Shown here: positions 10,619-23,331 of the stretch, piece after piece | Layout: each line of letters begins with the position of its first letter | How positions within the stretch are numbered: the stretch's first letter is position 1 | Source of the DNA: Acanthochromis polyacanthus | Lineage: Eukaryota > Chordata > Actinopteri > Pomacentridae | Assembly: GCF_021347895.1 (NCBI RefSeq) | Contig: NC_067116.1 | Span: forward strand, 36,653,639 to 36,717,638 | Direction: 5' to 3' | DNA length: 64,000 bases | Position numbers and translations under genes: made by a program | The notes under the pieces: model-generated | The model's database searches: none | Told to the model about the DNA's origin: nothing | Seen by the model: only the letters and a program-made list of their open reading frames with translations

Positions 10619-12096
10619 CACAATAAATCTCAAGGGCACAGCTAAAGTCAGAGCCGCAGGCCTGGGAACATTAGCACTCCTGTTTTGGTCTCTCTTGCCA
10701 TGCATGACTACATCTTCTTGTCCTCCCCTCCATCCTCAATCTGACACTGTCATCAGCCTTCACACAATGCCAGCACACGCTCACACACACACACCTGCAC
10801 CTATAATTTACCTGATAAATCCTCAGCCTGTCATTATCGGATCATTTATTCAAAGGGAAGCTTAGGAGGCTTTAGCGGACCTGCTTCTTGTGTTACATCG
10901 CATTCATAGAAAGACATTTGTCCTACAAGAGGCGACATGCCTGCATACGTCCTTAAATGCAACGCTTCCTGTTTGGAAGATACTTGGCTGAAGTGAATGT
11001 CAGTTTTGTGCTGCTGATAAATATAGAGCTGTTTAGCAGACAGAAAATGTGAGTCCTTTGTCAGCAGCAGGTCAGAGGATAAGAGAGTCAGTCAGTGTGC
11101 CACAAAGACGAGAGGAGTGAGTTGAGGCGACATGCTGGTGTTAACTCGTCACAGGACAGAGAGCAGGACGGAGTAAAAATACAGTTGATCTAAGAAGAAG
11201 AGGACTTTTGTGTTTGTGCACACGTATAGGCTCAGTCAAAGGGTGTAATCAGCAGCCGGGGGGTGGAGGTTTGCTGGTGAAGAAAGGGACTTTTTGCAGA
11301 GGATCCGATGTGATTTTTTTGTGAGTCTTGCTGCTATTGGATTTGGAGGAAAGTGTAATGTTTCAGTGGCTGCGGAGTTCCAAAAAATCGACATGAAAAT
11401 CATTGCCGAGGGCGATGTTCTGGATGCAGCCGATTCAAGCAAGTGATGAATGAGAGGGAGGGGCTGCTTTGTAACTTCTGCCCTCCTCTCGTCATCACAA
11501 CACTCATTGTGTGTGTGTCTGTGTGTGTGTTTCAGTGTGCGAGTCTGGAACATTCACACTTTACTGCGCAGAGGAAGAAAACATCATTAGCCTGCTGATC
11601 AGAAATCAAAGGTTATGCGGTGGCTCTCTGTTAAAGCTGCAGAACCAGGTCTTCAGTTGCTGTATGTGTGTGTTTGTTTCTAACATGAGATTCCTGATGC
11701 GCCTTCTGATAGACCTGATTTTATGTCTTTTCTTTTAGATTTCTCTTCAGTTTTAGTACATCGTGTATCATGAGCAATAAAGAACTGAAGGATGAAGGAC
11801 GGATACAGAATAGTTTTCTAAGACTTTACTTGTTAATACTGAAAGAAATCATCTGAATTCTTGTGCTGTAATTAAACAGGAATTCTTACATGAATAAAAA
11901 AAAGTATTCAGTAAAATATTGTAAGAATTTTTAGATCACAAATAAGGGCACTCTTGATTTCTCAAAACATTTTTCTGTTGCACATACATGCATTTGTGCT
12001 GGATGTTGCTTTCAAATTTTCGTGGAGACTATTCCTCTTTTTGATGCTGTTTATCGCTGATTATACTTACAGATCAGTTACTCACAGCATTTAAAC
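10616..12096. other. Intergenic, no gene recognised
   Basis: There are short frames only. A GTGTGT tract at 11508-11531 and an AATAAA hexamer near 11777 were noted, but no exon was found that they could serve. Confidence 0.5.
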
Positions 12097-12510
12097 CGCC
12101 TGCCTAATATTGTGCAGCTCTTCCTCGTGCCACCAAAACATCTCTGACCTCCAGGGGTCTGAAAGTGTCAATGGATCCTGTGGGTTTGCGGAGGGGCTCC
12201 TCCATGAATTGTACTTGTTTGATGCCTCCTTGCATGCTCAAGTGATTTGGTATCTGCGGAGTTTGGAGGCCAATTCTGTGTTTTTGCAGTCTGGAAATGG
12301 GCATTGTCCTGCTGGGGAGGCCACTGGGAGTGCTGTTGCTATGGGGCCTGAACAAGGTCTGCAGTAATATTTCTGTGGGTGTTGCTGTACATGTCAAAGC
12401 AGCATCCACATGAACACCAGGGCTCAAGCTTTCCCAGCAGAGCATTGCATTGTAATAAGATAATCAATGATATTCACTTCATCCGTCAGTGGGTTTAATA
12501 TTGGGACTGA
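12097..12510 (-). mobile_element. Short degenerate Tc1-like fragment
   Basis: It shares its left block (CCTGCCTAATATTGTGCAG) and its right block (ATAAGATAATCAATGATATTC, then TTTAATATTGGGACTGAT) with the element at 3470-4765, but has a large internal deletion. It is a dead, internally deleted copy of the same teleost Tc1-like family. Confidence 0.7.
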
Positions 12511-15500
12511 TTGCTGTGTCCTGTAACTGGCGTGTGGAAGTCTTTCATTGATAGTGGCGGAGTTCAGCATTCACATGCTAGAGTCAGTCTGCATCTAATT
12601 TTGCACTTTCAATATCATCTCACTGATATTAGCTTCTGTGTTAAGTGTTCTGCCTGTTTTAAATTACAGCTAATTTCGAGACCTACAGGATGTAAACTTT
12701 GGGCCTTAGTCTGTCATATTAGCCTGGCTTTTCACGCAACTTTCTCCTCCCTTTTCTCTATTTGTGGTACAAAATCTATGGGAAACAGCAACTGCTACTG
12801 AGCAGCAACCTGCCAATCGTGCAAAAAGACAGACCTGCTCAGTTCATTTTAGCTATTTTATTGACAGTGCTTGCTTCCCTCTGTGCGAATGTTCCACTGA
12901 AACATTGCTATTTTGCAGGGACAGCATTGGTGAATTCCAAGTTTTAGACCACAGAAGATTTGGTTTAAAGGAGTGCTAGCCTGACTCCCTGGATGTTGGA
13001 TGTGGGTTTGAGCCTGGCATTGCTTTGACCTCTCCTTCCGCTATCTGTGTGTCGCCATTTCCTTCGCGAGCAACCTGACAATTTCAAGTTTTGCACGGGA
13101 TTTAGATTGTGCAGTTAGGCGGAAATGCAATTTTTTAAAAAGTAGGATTATCCATTTCAATGACAGCGCTCGTCACAGTGATCCCACCATTTTGAGGAAA
13201 CATAGAAGCTGTATACTTTGCTTCGTTTTGCCCACAATGACTGCATTTGGTTTAAAGAAATACAAACAAGCCAGAGAATTTCCCTCCATATAGCAGTCTG
13301 TTGAGGTGCAGTCAGACCTTTATGTTCTACAGAATGGACTGGCAAACCAAGACTAAAGAAGTAAAGATGAGCGCTTTTGTTTGTCCTCTTCCTGTAGCAG
13401 AATAATAATAAGGTGCAGTCAGACCATTCTGCAGTACTGTGGGGATAAGTCTGAACACGCAACACTTCCAACTGCATCAAGTTTAAAGCACTCACCTGGT
13501 AAAACCCCTTCTAGTGAAGGATGCAATTATTGTTGAGCAACAAAGTTATTTAGCTGCACTAAACAGTCATTTTTCTGTTGCATTTCTGACTGCATAGGTG
13601 CTCAAGTAGTATTTTATGCCACTGTGCAACCACAAATCAACCAGTACTGACATCTTAAAGCTTTTGACTGTGAGGTGTGAAGGTTGATATTCATACTTGT
13701 GTTCCTACTATGTTTGGGTGCGGTTGGAGATCATTTTCACAAACAATGTTAAGGAATTCTCTGTCTCAGACTGTCATAAACCTCAGTAATACTTCAGCCT
13801 GGCTCTATTTCCTATATATTGAACTGTCAGCCATGTACGGCTTTAGATTCCTCAGAGTTTGAACTCCAGACATGCACCCACACCACAAACACACAGGCAC
13901 ATACCCACAGTGGGCACTGGGATAAGAGTCAGGGGCTTAGAGCAGGAAGCAGAGGCTCACGCTTGACTTCAGTGAATGCAAGTACGGATCTTTTCTCTCC
14001 CCTCTCCCGCCTGACAACTTTTCTCTCTCCTCTTTATCTGTCCTCACACCCAGCTCCCACCTGCTCTGCCTCACAGCTCTCCACCCCTTCCCACTTTCCC
14101 CTTTTTCTTTCCACTCCCTCCTCCCTTTTGACTTCAGTTGTGCTGCCAACTGTTCAGCCGCTCCGCTCACACCACTGGCAAGAGAGCGGGCTCTAATCCT
14201 TCACGCAGCCCTCAAAACTCTGCCTGCTGGATCTCACAGCTTTTTTTTTTCCTTTCTTTCCTGCCCCTTCAGAAAGCTTCCCGTCAAACAGGCAGACCAG
14301 GATTGTAGGCAGACAAACGGACACATAGAGATGGACAGGCTTGCAGATGGACAGAAATGGTAAACTAAGAACACAAAACCCCAGAAGCACAACAGCAAAC
14401 GCAAGAGCCAAAACATTAGTTGTGTTCACGCAACCATTACTGTGTGTTTGTGTGGGTGGCTTTGAGTTTGTGTGTTCGTTCTGATCTGATGCCGTTATTT
14501 CTCTGAGGGCGATGCATGAAGCACAGAGACCATCTAATGCAATAAGTCAATAATACATCCCATCATTGCACACACAACACACACACACAGCACAAGATAG
14601 CCTTCCAGGGGGAAAGATGAGGGTTTTCTTCTTTGTCGAGGCTTCGTTTTAGAACCAAGTTTTATTATTCTCCCTCGCAACATGTCCTGCACTCACCACT
14701 GATCGTAGAGCTGCAGAGGACGAAGTCGTAGTACTGATCGTGCTCCTAATCTCATTTATCTTAGGAGGTTGGAAATCATGCGTGGAATATTCTAATAGGA
14801 ACCAGGAAGAGGTGAAAAGTCAAAATCAACAGCTGTTGTGCATCACTTTCAGCGTGACCCCACTGTGAGAGCGCACAAACATGCACAAATACACACAGAC
14901 ACACATTCAAAGCTTTCTGAAGATGACATTGTGTGGGAGCAGAGGAGAGCGTAGCTGTCAGCAGGATTCCCTCTGCCTGCTTAACCTTGAATGGCATTAT
15001 GAGAATCCTAAGAAGAGAGGAGGAAAAACACAACCAGGAGAGAAAAATTCTGATGTGTTACAACCTGGTTTTCGTTCCTGTAACTGTGGCTAATGTAACT
15101 CGGCTAACTTTGCAGTCAACACTTCTGCTGTAGGGATTCTTGAAATGTGACCCTGACAAATGATCACATTAGAATTAGAAATATTTGTCTATAAAGCTCA
15201 TTTCAGATTTTTTCCCATTCATCTGGCAGAAGGGCTTCATTTCTGAATGTTGATCACCTACTAAGTTGGAGCTGTTCTGTATCACTTTTGAAATGGCAAA
15301 AGTGTGAGCTGCATGCCGTCATGTTAACACACAAGCAGGAAATTTGAGTTGCGTGAGCGGATCTGGTCTTCTCCCACATTTTCAGTTCCAGCAAAGACAC
15401 AGTTTGCATGTCAAAGTCACTATTTTGGGTCATGTTGCAAACTGAACTGGCCACAAAAATAGCACTTTACTGCAATGAAGTCAGACTTCAAAGTGTCAGA

Positions 15501-15804
15501 TTAATGTGATCAGGAAAAAAAAAAGGAATCCATGTTTTTACAAAACATCAACTGGAGTTGAAGTTTATTTTGTTGCTTCCAGCTGTTTGGAGGAATCTTT
15601 CCTCTGAGTTTATTAAGTACTTGCAGTATGATTGATATTGGCATCACAAATGGACAGAATTCTCAGTGTTTAGGAGGTTAAGAAGCAATATTAGTTATCT
15701 GGACAGGTTAATAAGTCTGCTATTAGTTTAGTCTTTAGTTTATTAGTGCCTCATTATGCATTATTTATCACTTTATGTTTAGTTGTCTGAATTACATGCT
15801 GCTG
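12511..15804. other. Intergenic, no gene recognised
   Basis: A direct repeat GGTGCAGTCAGACC occurs at 13305 and 13412, about 107 bp apart. A pyrimidine-rich tract covers about 13990-14155. No coding exon or recognised transposon was found. Confidence 0.5.
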
Positions 15805-15843
15805 AAGCCCATTTCAGACATGGCACATGTCTGAAATGGGCTT
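15805..15843. repeat. Perfect 18-bp inverted repeat (hairpin), 3-nt loop
   Basis: AAGCCCATTTCAGACATG is followed by GCA and then by its exact reverse complement CATGTCTGAAATGGGCTT. The stem is too perfect and the loop too small for a typical microRNA precursor, and no terminator role applies in this genome. It may be a cruciform-prone palindrome or a recent inverted duplication. Confidence 0.85.
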
Positions 15844-16397
15844 AGGAAATACACAAAGCAGTCCTGTAGATTGTGTACTAAACTCTGTAAGGGTCTCCAA
15901 AACCAGCGGCAGCTTGGTGACTGCAAAGTTAGCATGAGTCAGAAAGGCCACAGTCAACAATTCTCCTTTAATATGAGCTATCCTACAAAACAAAATGTTC
16001 TCAGAGTTAATGAGAAGCTTTCAGAAACACAACCTTTCTGTCAGTAGACGTTGGGTGGACTGTGTGTGAAACAGACCTGTCAATAGGTAAGCTGTGCTAA
16101 AATGGAGAAAATAATCATTGTCAGACTAGATGTCCATCCTAGAAAAGTCAGCATAGTACGATTAAAAAGTCAACGTGACGACAGTATTTATATAATTATA
16201 TATTTATTAGCTAAACATTCTGCAGATGAGCCAGAACTATAGTTCTTGTTCATGTTTTAAGCTGTGATTTAGGAGGTTTGAGGCTGTGGACTGGAGTGAT
16301 TTTAATAAATAAACAAAAACTGTATGAGGTGTGAATGGTTATGAACAAGCGCCTTTTCCAGGATGCCCAGATTGTGACTTGAATCGATGGAACTCGC
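15844..16397. other. Intergenic, no gene recognised
   Basis: AT-rich unique sequence. No coding frame or repeat family was recognised. Confidence 0.5.
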
Positions 16398-16410
16398 AGG
16401 TCAAAGGTCA
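16398..16410 (+). promoter_or_regulatory. Second perfect DR1 nuclear-receptor site
   Basis: AGGTCAAAGGTCA is the same exact 13-mer as the DR1 at 6036-6048, in the opposite orientation. It is a consensus RXR/PPAR/HNF4-type site with no nearby promoter visible. Confidence 0.45.
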
Positions 16411-16527
16411 CAGGAGGGCGAGAGACAGATGTTTCATAATTACATGACACACTTTCTGTATGTTAGAAACACAACATCACACTGAGCAGCAACGCACCTG
16501 AGGGCCTCTGAGCTATATCGTATAGGG

Positions 16528-18414
<1,887 letters not shown>

Positions 18415-18560
18415 AACGCTTTCCCTGTGTAGATTCTCAGTCATCCAGGTTATCGAACAGAACTGAAGAAGCCCCTTGAATGAGAGCTGAAACATCTTCA
18501 AGAACCTACAAGTGAAGTCCGGCTGATTTCTATTGAAGCTCCTACATTAAAAATATGTCT
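18415..18560 (+). repeat. Retroelement-derived repeat fragment
   Basis: The block containing GATTCTCAGTCATCCAGGTT, GAACTGAAGAAGCC and GCTGAAACATCTTCAAGAA matches a widespread teleost retroelement end (LINE or Penelope-like). Only about 145 bp remain. The family name is from memory and uncertain. Confidence 0.5.
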
Positions 18561-21559
18561 ATGTGTATCAGAGTTACATATTTAGAAGTTTTCTACAAAA
18601 GAAAGCAATGCAGAACCTCCCCTCTTCCACTCACTGTGGCCAAAACATGTCGGAACAGAAAACCTGGCTTGCAGGTTAGCAGGATTGATTCCTTCTATTC
18701 CAGGATTTTCCAGAAAATACTGGAAGACTGAATCCTTGCCAACCTGCCATCAGTACATTGCAGTTCATTTTGGAAATGCTCAGTCATGGTGCTGACTCCT
18801 TCATTTACTTATGATATGTTTTCTAACATTTACAAAATAACTGATGAACATGCAACAAGTCAAAAAACTTGTTTACCATCAAAGAGGTCCTTCAAAATGT
18901 ATTCCAGACATTAAGTGCTGAAACTTTTATAAAGTCGGGGAACATGCAGGACATAAATTAAAGAATTGAATTGATTGCTTTACAATCAAGTTTCAGAAGC
19001 ATTACAGTTACAAGAATGCAGTTCGGTAGCACCAAACTCAGCTTTATTGTCAGTTTTGCTATATATACAGGACTTAGATGGGATTGAAATGCTGTTTCTA
19101 TCAGACCCCGGTGTAAACATGCAAGGCACAGTAGAAAAAGCAAAAAAGACAGACACTAAGAATGGATAGTGCAATAGTTTAATAAAATGCTGCCTGGCTG
19201 GTCTGCAAGTAGATAGATATTTACAGATGGCAGTACATTATATTTACAGATGCAAAAGCAGCGTAATATATTGTAACTGGCGCAAAATAGGATGCAGTGA
19301 TTGAACAATCCAATCTGATTGTTTTCATCCATAGGATGAGCCAGCAGATGTGTTGGGCGTCTTGTGCTTCATTAGACGCAACAGTTCATATCATGCAAAC
19401 ACTATGAGTAATGAGTCTTTGTCTTCTTACAGTCAGTGAAGTAGCCCTTTAAGATGTATTTAATCTTGAACTTTTTACTTGATGTTAAATAAATTGAAAG
19501 CACATTGATAAATATTTGACAATATATTGGGTTCGTACTAACTGTACAGACAAGTGAATGACAATAAAAAAAGACAGAGTACTGGTTGTCTCCTGCAGCC
19601 TGAATATGAAAATGATGAACAAATGTCCCCAGCAGACGTTTGACTTTCTGACCTCGACCTGCTGACCTCCTGACCGGCCGCCTGATGACAAATCTCCCTC
19701 CAGGAATTAAATTTGAAAGGAGGCCATGGCCCCTGTGAGGCTGTTTAGAAGTCCCACAAAACCCAGATTCCCAAGAACAGAAGCAAGAAGAAACAAACAG
19801 TTCTCAGCTCCGATCTGATTTGTTTTCCAGATCGAATCCTCTAATTCAAGCCCAAAGATCTCCGTGTTCTCTTCCCCCTTACGCTCGCTGTGCTGTCGGA
19901 TGGAGAGCCTGTATCTGTGCTGAGCGTCATGAGAAGGTGAACCAGCCAGATTAAACCTCAGAATAGCAGCTCAGCGTTCCTGTAATAGAGCTCGTCTTCC
20001 TCTGAGACTAACAGCTCATTACCACAGGACTGCCCCCAAGGACCCCCATGCCTCCCCCCTCCATTGCCGGCTCCTCACTCCCCTCCCAACATGACCTCAG
20101 CCCCTCAGATGGAGCCCCCACATCGTGACGCACATCTGCGTAAATACACCTCCTCCTGCCTTAAGCAGCTATTCTTAGTGATGTTAAAGTAACTCCCATC
20201 CCTCATACTTAAGTGTTTTACCTTCCTCTCCAGCATTTTTAGCAGCTGCCCCCATGTCAGACATATGACTCCTCTGTCTTTGAACAGAACCCCCCCCTCA
20301 ACACTCCCCTGCTGTTTCCCTCCGTCCCCTTGCAGGGTGGCTCTTGTCGACACCTTTCCTGATTTGGAAGTTTTTGATGAGAATTCCCCACCTCAATCTT
20401 CTTCTGTTTCCCTACTTAACCCTCCCAGGGGCTCCTTAGATCTGCACTGACTGACACACACACTGACGCACACAAAAATGACTGGATCACGCCGTGCACA
20501 CCGGCACATGAGCGTGCACACCTCTTTCGTTGTAGCCTTAATGAGGTCTCATCATGTCTTTCACTCCCCCCTCCCTCCCTCTCTTTGCTTTTCCTCTTAG
20601 TCAAGTGTCATAATTTTCATTCTGGTGCTCCACCGAGCTGTCAAATTAAAACATAAGCTGAGACAACCGTTTGAAATCCTTTCAGAATTTCGATCAACAT
20701 AATAAACTGTTTTCTGAGTACTGTTGTGCCAGACACGGAGACTTTTCAAAGACATGCACAAACAAACTGTGAAGGCGTCACAGAGTAGGTCTCACCGTGA
20801 ATACAAATTGTGTTATTTCATGTCTAATTTGCAACAGTGAGTTTGTGAAAGTGGTTTGCGAAAATAAGGACGATGAGGGGCTATGTAGAAGTCCTGGACA
20901 TTACAACAGAGAGTCTCATGATTTAGGAGACAGCTTCAATGCAGAAGAGAATGCCTCATCAAGGACAACAGAATTCTCATTATGGCAATGAATGCAAATC
21001 TAACAAGGGTCATCTGATTTGCCCCACTTAATATAAAGCAACCATCTGCTGCAACCTGGTTTCATCATTACTGCAGCTATGTCATGTCTGGACCTCAGTT
21101 TGTCCTTTCTTTAAGTAGAGGGTTTGAGATTGGGGTGTGAAGTCAGCGTACTGTAAGACTGTAAGCAGGCAGCAACTAGAAGTTAAACATTAAACCACAG
21201 GTATAAGTAGTTGACTTACTTGTGCTACATTTTGAGAAATTACTTTCTTAACCCAAATTAGCAGACTGGTCTCACTCTAATGACACTTCAGTCAGCGAGT
21301 TAGCTTAGCTTAGCTTAGCATGAACACATAGGAAAGTGGAACCATATAGTTTGTCTGTGTGTGTGGGAGCATTAACTTCATGAAGTCCACTGCTCCCTGC
21401 CAAGTGACGGGCTGACATGTGAACCCTGAAAAAAGAAAAAAAAAAGAGTGATTTTGACTCCACCCACAGGAAGCCAAAGACGGTGAAAAGACCCCAAACA
21501 CAGCCACTACTCATCTGATCTGCTTCAAATCCAACGTTGCACTTCCTTGCATCCCCAAC
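18561..21559. other. Intergenic, no gene recognised
   Basis: Mostly unique sequence. A short TTAGC tandem at 21299-21320 belongs to a teleost repeat that ends in GTTAGCTTAGCTTAGC. Open frames are short and without domains. Confidence 0.5.
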
Positions 21560-21835
21560 CACACATCCATCCATCCATTTTCCCTTATCTGGGGCTGAGT
21601 CACGGAGGCAGCAGGCGAAGCAGGTTGTTCCAGACATCCCGCCCCCAGCAATGCTTTCCAGCTCTTCCTGAGGGCTCCCGGGGTGTTCCCAGGCTAGATG
21701 AGAGATATATTCCCTCCGCGAGTTCTGGCTCTGCCCCAGGGTCTCCTCACAGGCAGATGCGTTTGGAAAACCTTCAAAGGAAGTATCCCTGGAGGTATCG
21801 GAATTAGATGACCAAACTACCTCAAGTGACTGTTT
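21560..21835 (-). mobile_element. Non-LTR retrotransposon-derived fragment, antisense
   Basis: It starts with (CATC)n at 21563-21579 and runs through blocks such as CATCCCGCCCCCAGCAATGC, GCTCTTCCTGAGGGCTCCCG and CAAACTACCTCAAGTGACTG. These are typical of a degenerate teleost non-LTR element read on the opposite strand, with its tetranucleotide tail at the left. No open frame survives. Confidence 0.6.
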
Positions 21836-22193
21836 TCGACATGAAGAAGCAGCTTGTTAGAAGCTTGGTTAGGGTTAGATGTTAAAATTACTTGGTTAGG
21901 GTTGAAAAAAATGGCATGACAGGGTTTAAAATATGACCCTTTCATTACAGACTTCAAGCATCATCTCCATTTTCTGGGTAACCAGGGTGACGAGTTCCAC
22001 CCAATCTAAAATGTGATTGGCTCTCAATGTAATTGTAGTTTAAACATACAGGAACACAATTTTGTGGAGACCGGGTTGCAAAAATAGCATATATTCATTT
22101 TAACAAAGGTAAAAAACATATTTTTTTAAACCAAAAGGGTCTTTAAAGTAAGTAAAAAAAACCTCAGTTTGATGAATGCTGTTTTTTTATGTT
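21836..22193. other. Flank of CACTA element with telomere-like GGTTAGGG motifs
   Basis: Two GGTTAGGGTT motifs at about 21868 and 21894 sit in AT-rich sequence. There is no gene. The transposon begins at 22194. Confidence 0.45.
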
Positions 22194-22209
22194 CACTGTA
22201 AAATGTAAT
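22194..22209 (+). repeat. Left terminal inverted repeat of CACTA element
   Basis: CACTGTAAAATGTAAT, an exact inverse of 29377-29392. Confidence 0.92.
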
Positions 22210-23331
22210 AAGTTGACTTTACTTAAAAAAAGTCAGGAAACCGATTGCCTCAAAATTCCCAAGTAAAGTAGATAATTCATTTTAAGTTGTTAAAGCTGAA
22301 AATAACTGTGTTTAGACAACTCAGATAATGTCAGTAAACCTGAGTGAAGTTAACTAAAAATCATTAGTTAGGTTAACTATAAAATATAAATTCAGACAAG
22401 TCATACAGTGCCAGTAAATTTGAGTAAAGTTAACTCAAAATCATTAGATAGTTTCACTATAAAATGTCAATTTTGTCTACTTAAATTCATGAGTTATGTA
22501 AATTAAGCAGTACTCGTAAACTATAAGTTAACTTTACAAGTTTAAGCATTCACCTTACTAGCAAAATATCAGGAAACCGATTGCCTTGATATGTTCAAGT
22601 AAGATGAACTTAAAGTGATAAGCTATAGAAACAAAGAAAGACAACAGTTTGAATGGAAACAAAGTTTAATAATTTAACTTTTTTGTTCAGAACACACTTT
22701 ACATACAGGGGTTCTTAAAGTGCAGTCTACAATGGCAACCCACTGAGTAAAGGTGACATGAAATGCATGCTTCCAGTAAAACTTTGAGAATTCCTGCTTA
22801 AATATCTCTGTTGACTATAGTGTGAACTACAGATAAACTCAGTAGTCAATTGCAGGGTCTAACATTTATCTTAACATCAATAAAGTGAACAGCAGACATT
22901 GCTCAACTGTTTACAATCCACCTATTATTTCAACTGAATGTGCAACTGTAATTCTTATGTTTGAGCCAGCTCCCGCTAAAAACTGCTAAGAGCTTTCTGA
23001 TTTTAATTCTTAGTGGTTGAGTTTAGAACTGCAGCAGAGCTTGACTTACGAAATATATTAAGTCAGAGAGAACTTGCTCCAGAACCTGGTAATCAATATC
23101 ACCACGATCATTTCAGCATCAACACAAAAGGAAAAACAAAAGCTAAAAGGAAAGTAGGTGTTCATTTTTCTCCTCATGAACATAAAAAACATTCAGTAGT
23201 CTAAAATGGGTGATGAGGTTCCTTCCCACAAAAAAGGCTCAAACAAGAAAAAATATCACTTTTCCAATAAGGGTAAAGGCATCAATGTGACCCAAGATGT
23301 CAAGTCACATTCACATCATGATTACATTCAC
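22210..23331. other. 3' subterminal non-coding region of CACTA element
   Basis: Repeated subterminal blocks occupy 22225-22620. Two copies of a block reading approximately GTAAACCTGAGTGAAGTTAA lie near 22331 and 22416, and two copies of CAGGAAACCGATTGCCT lie 339 bp apart. Such subterminal repeats are the usual transposase-binding zone in CACTA elements. The rest holds the 3' end of the second gene's transcript and no further coding sequence. Confidence 0.6.

Noticed and set aside
10485..10865. 126-codon frame on + with a His-Thr run
   Set aside because: Produced by reading through the CA microsatellite; no recognisable protein on either side.
15805..15843. Hairpin as a microRNA gene
   Set aside because: The 18-bp stem is too short and the 3-nt loop too small for Drosha/Dicer processing.
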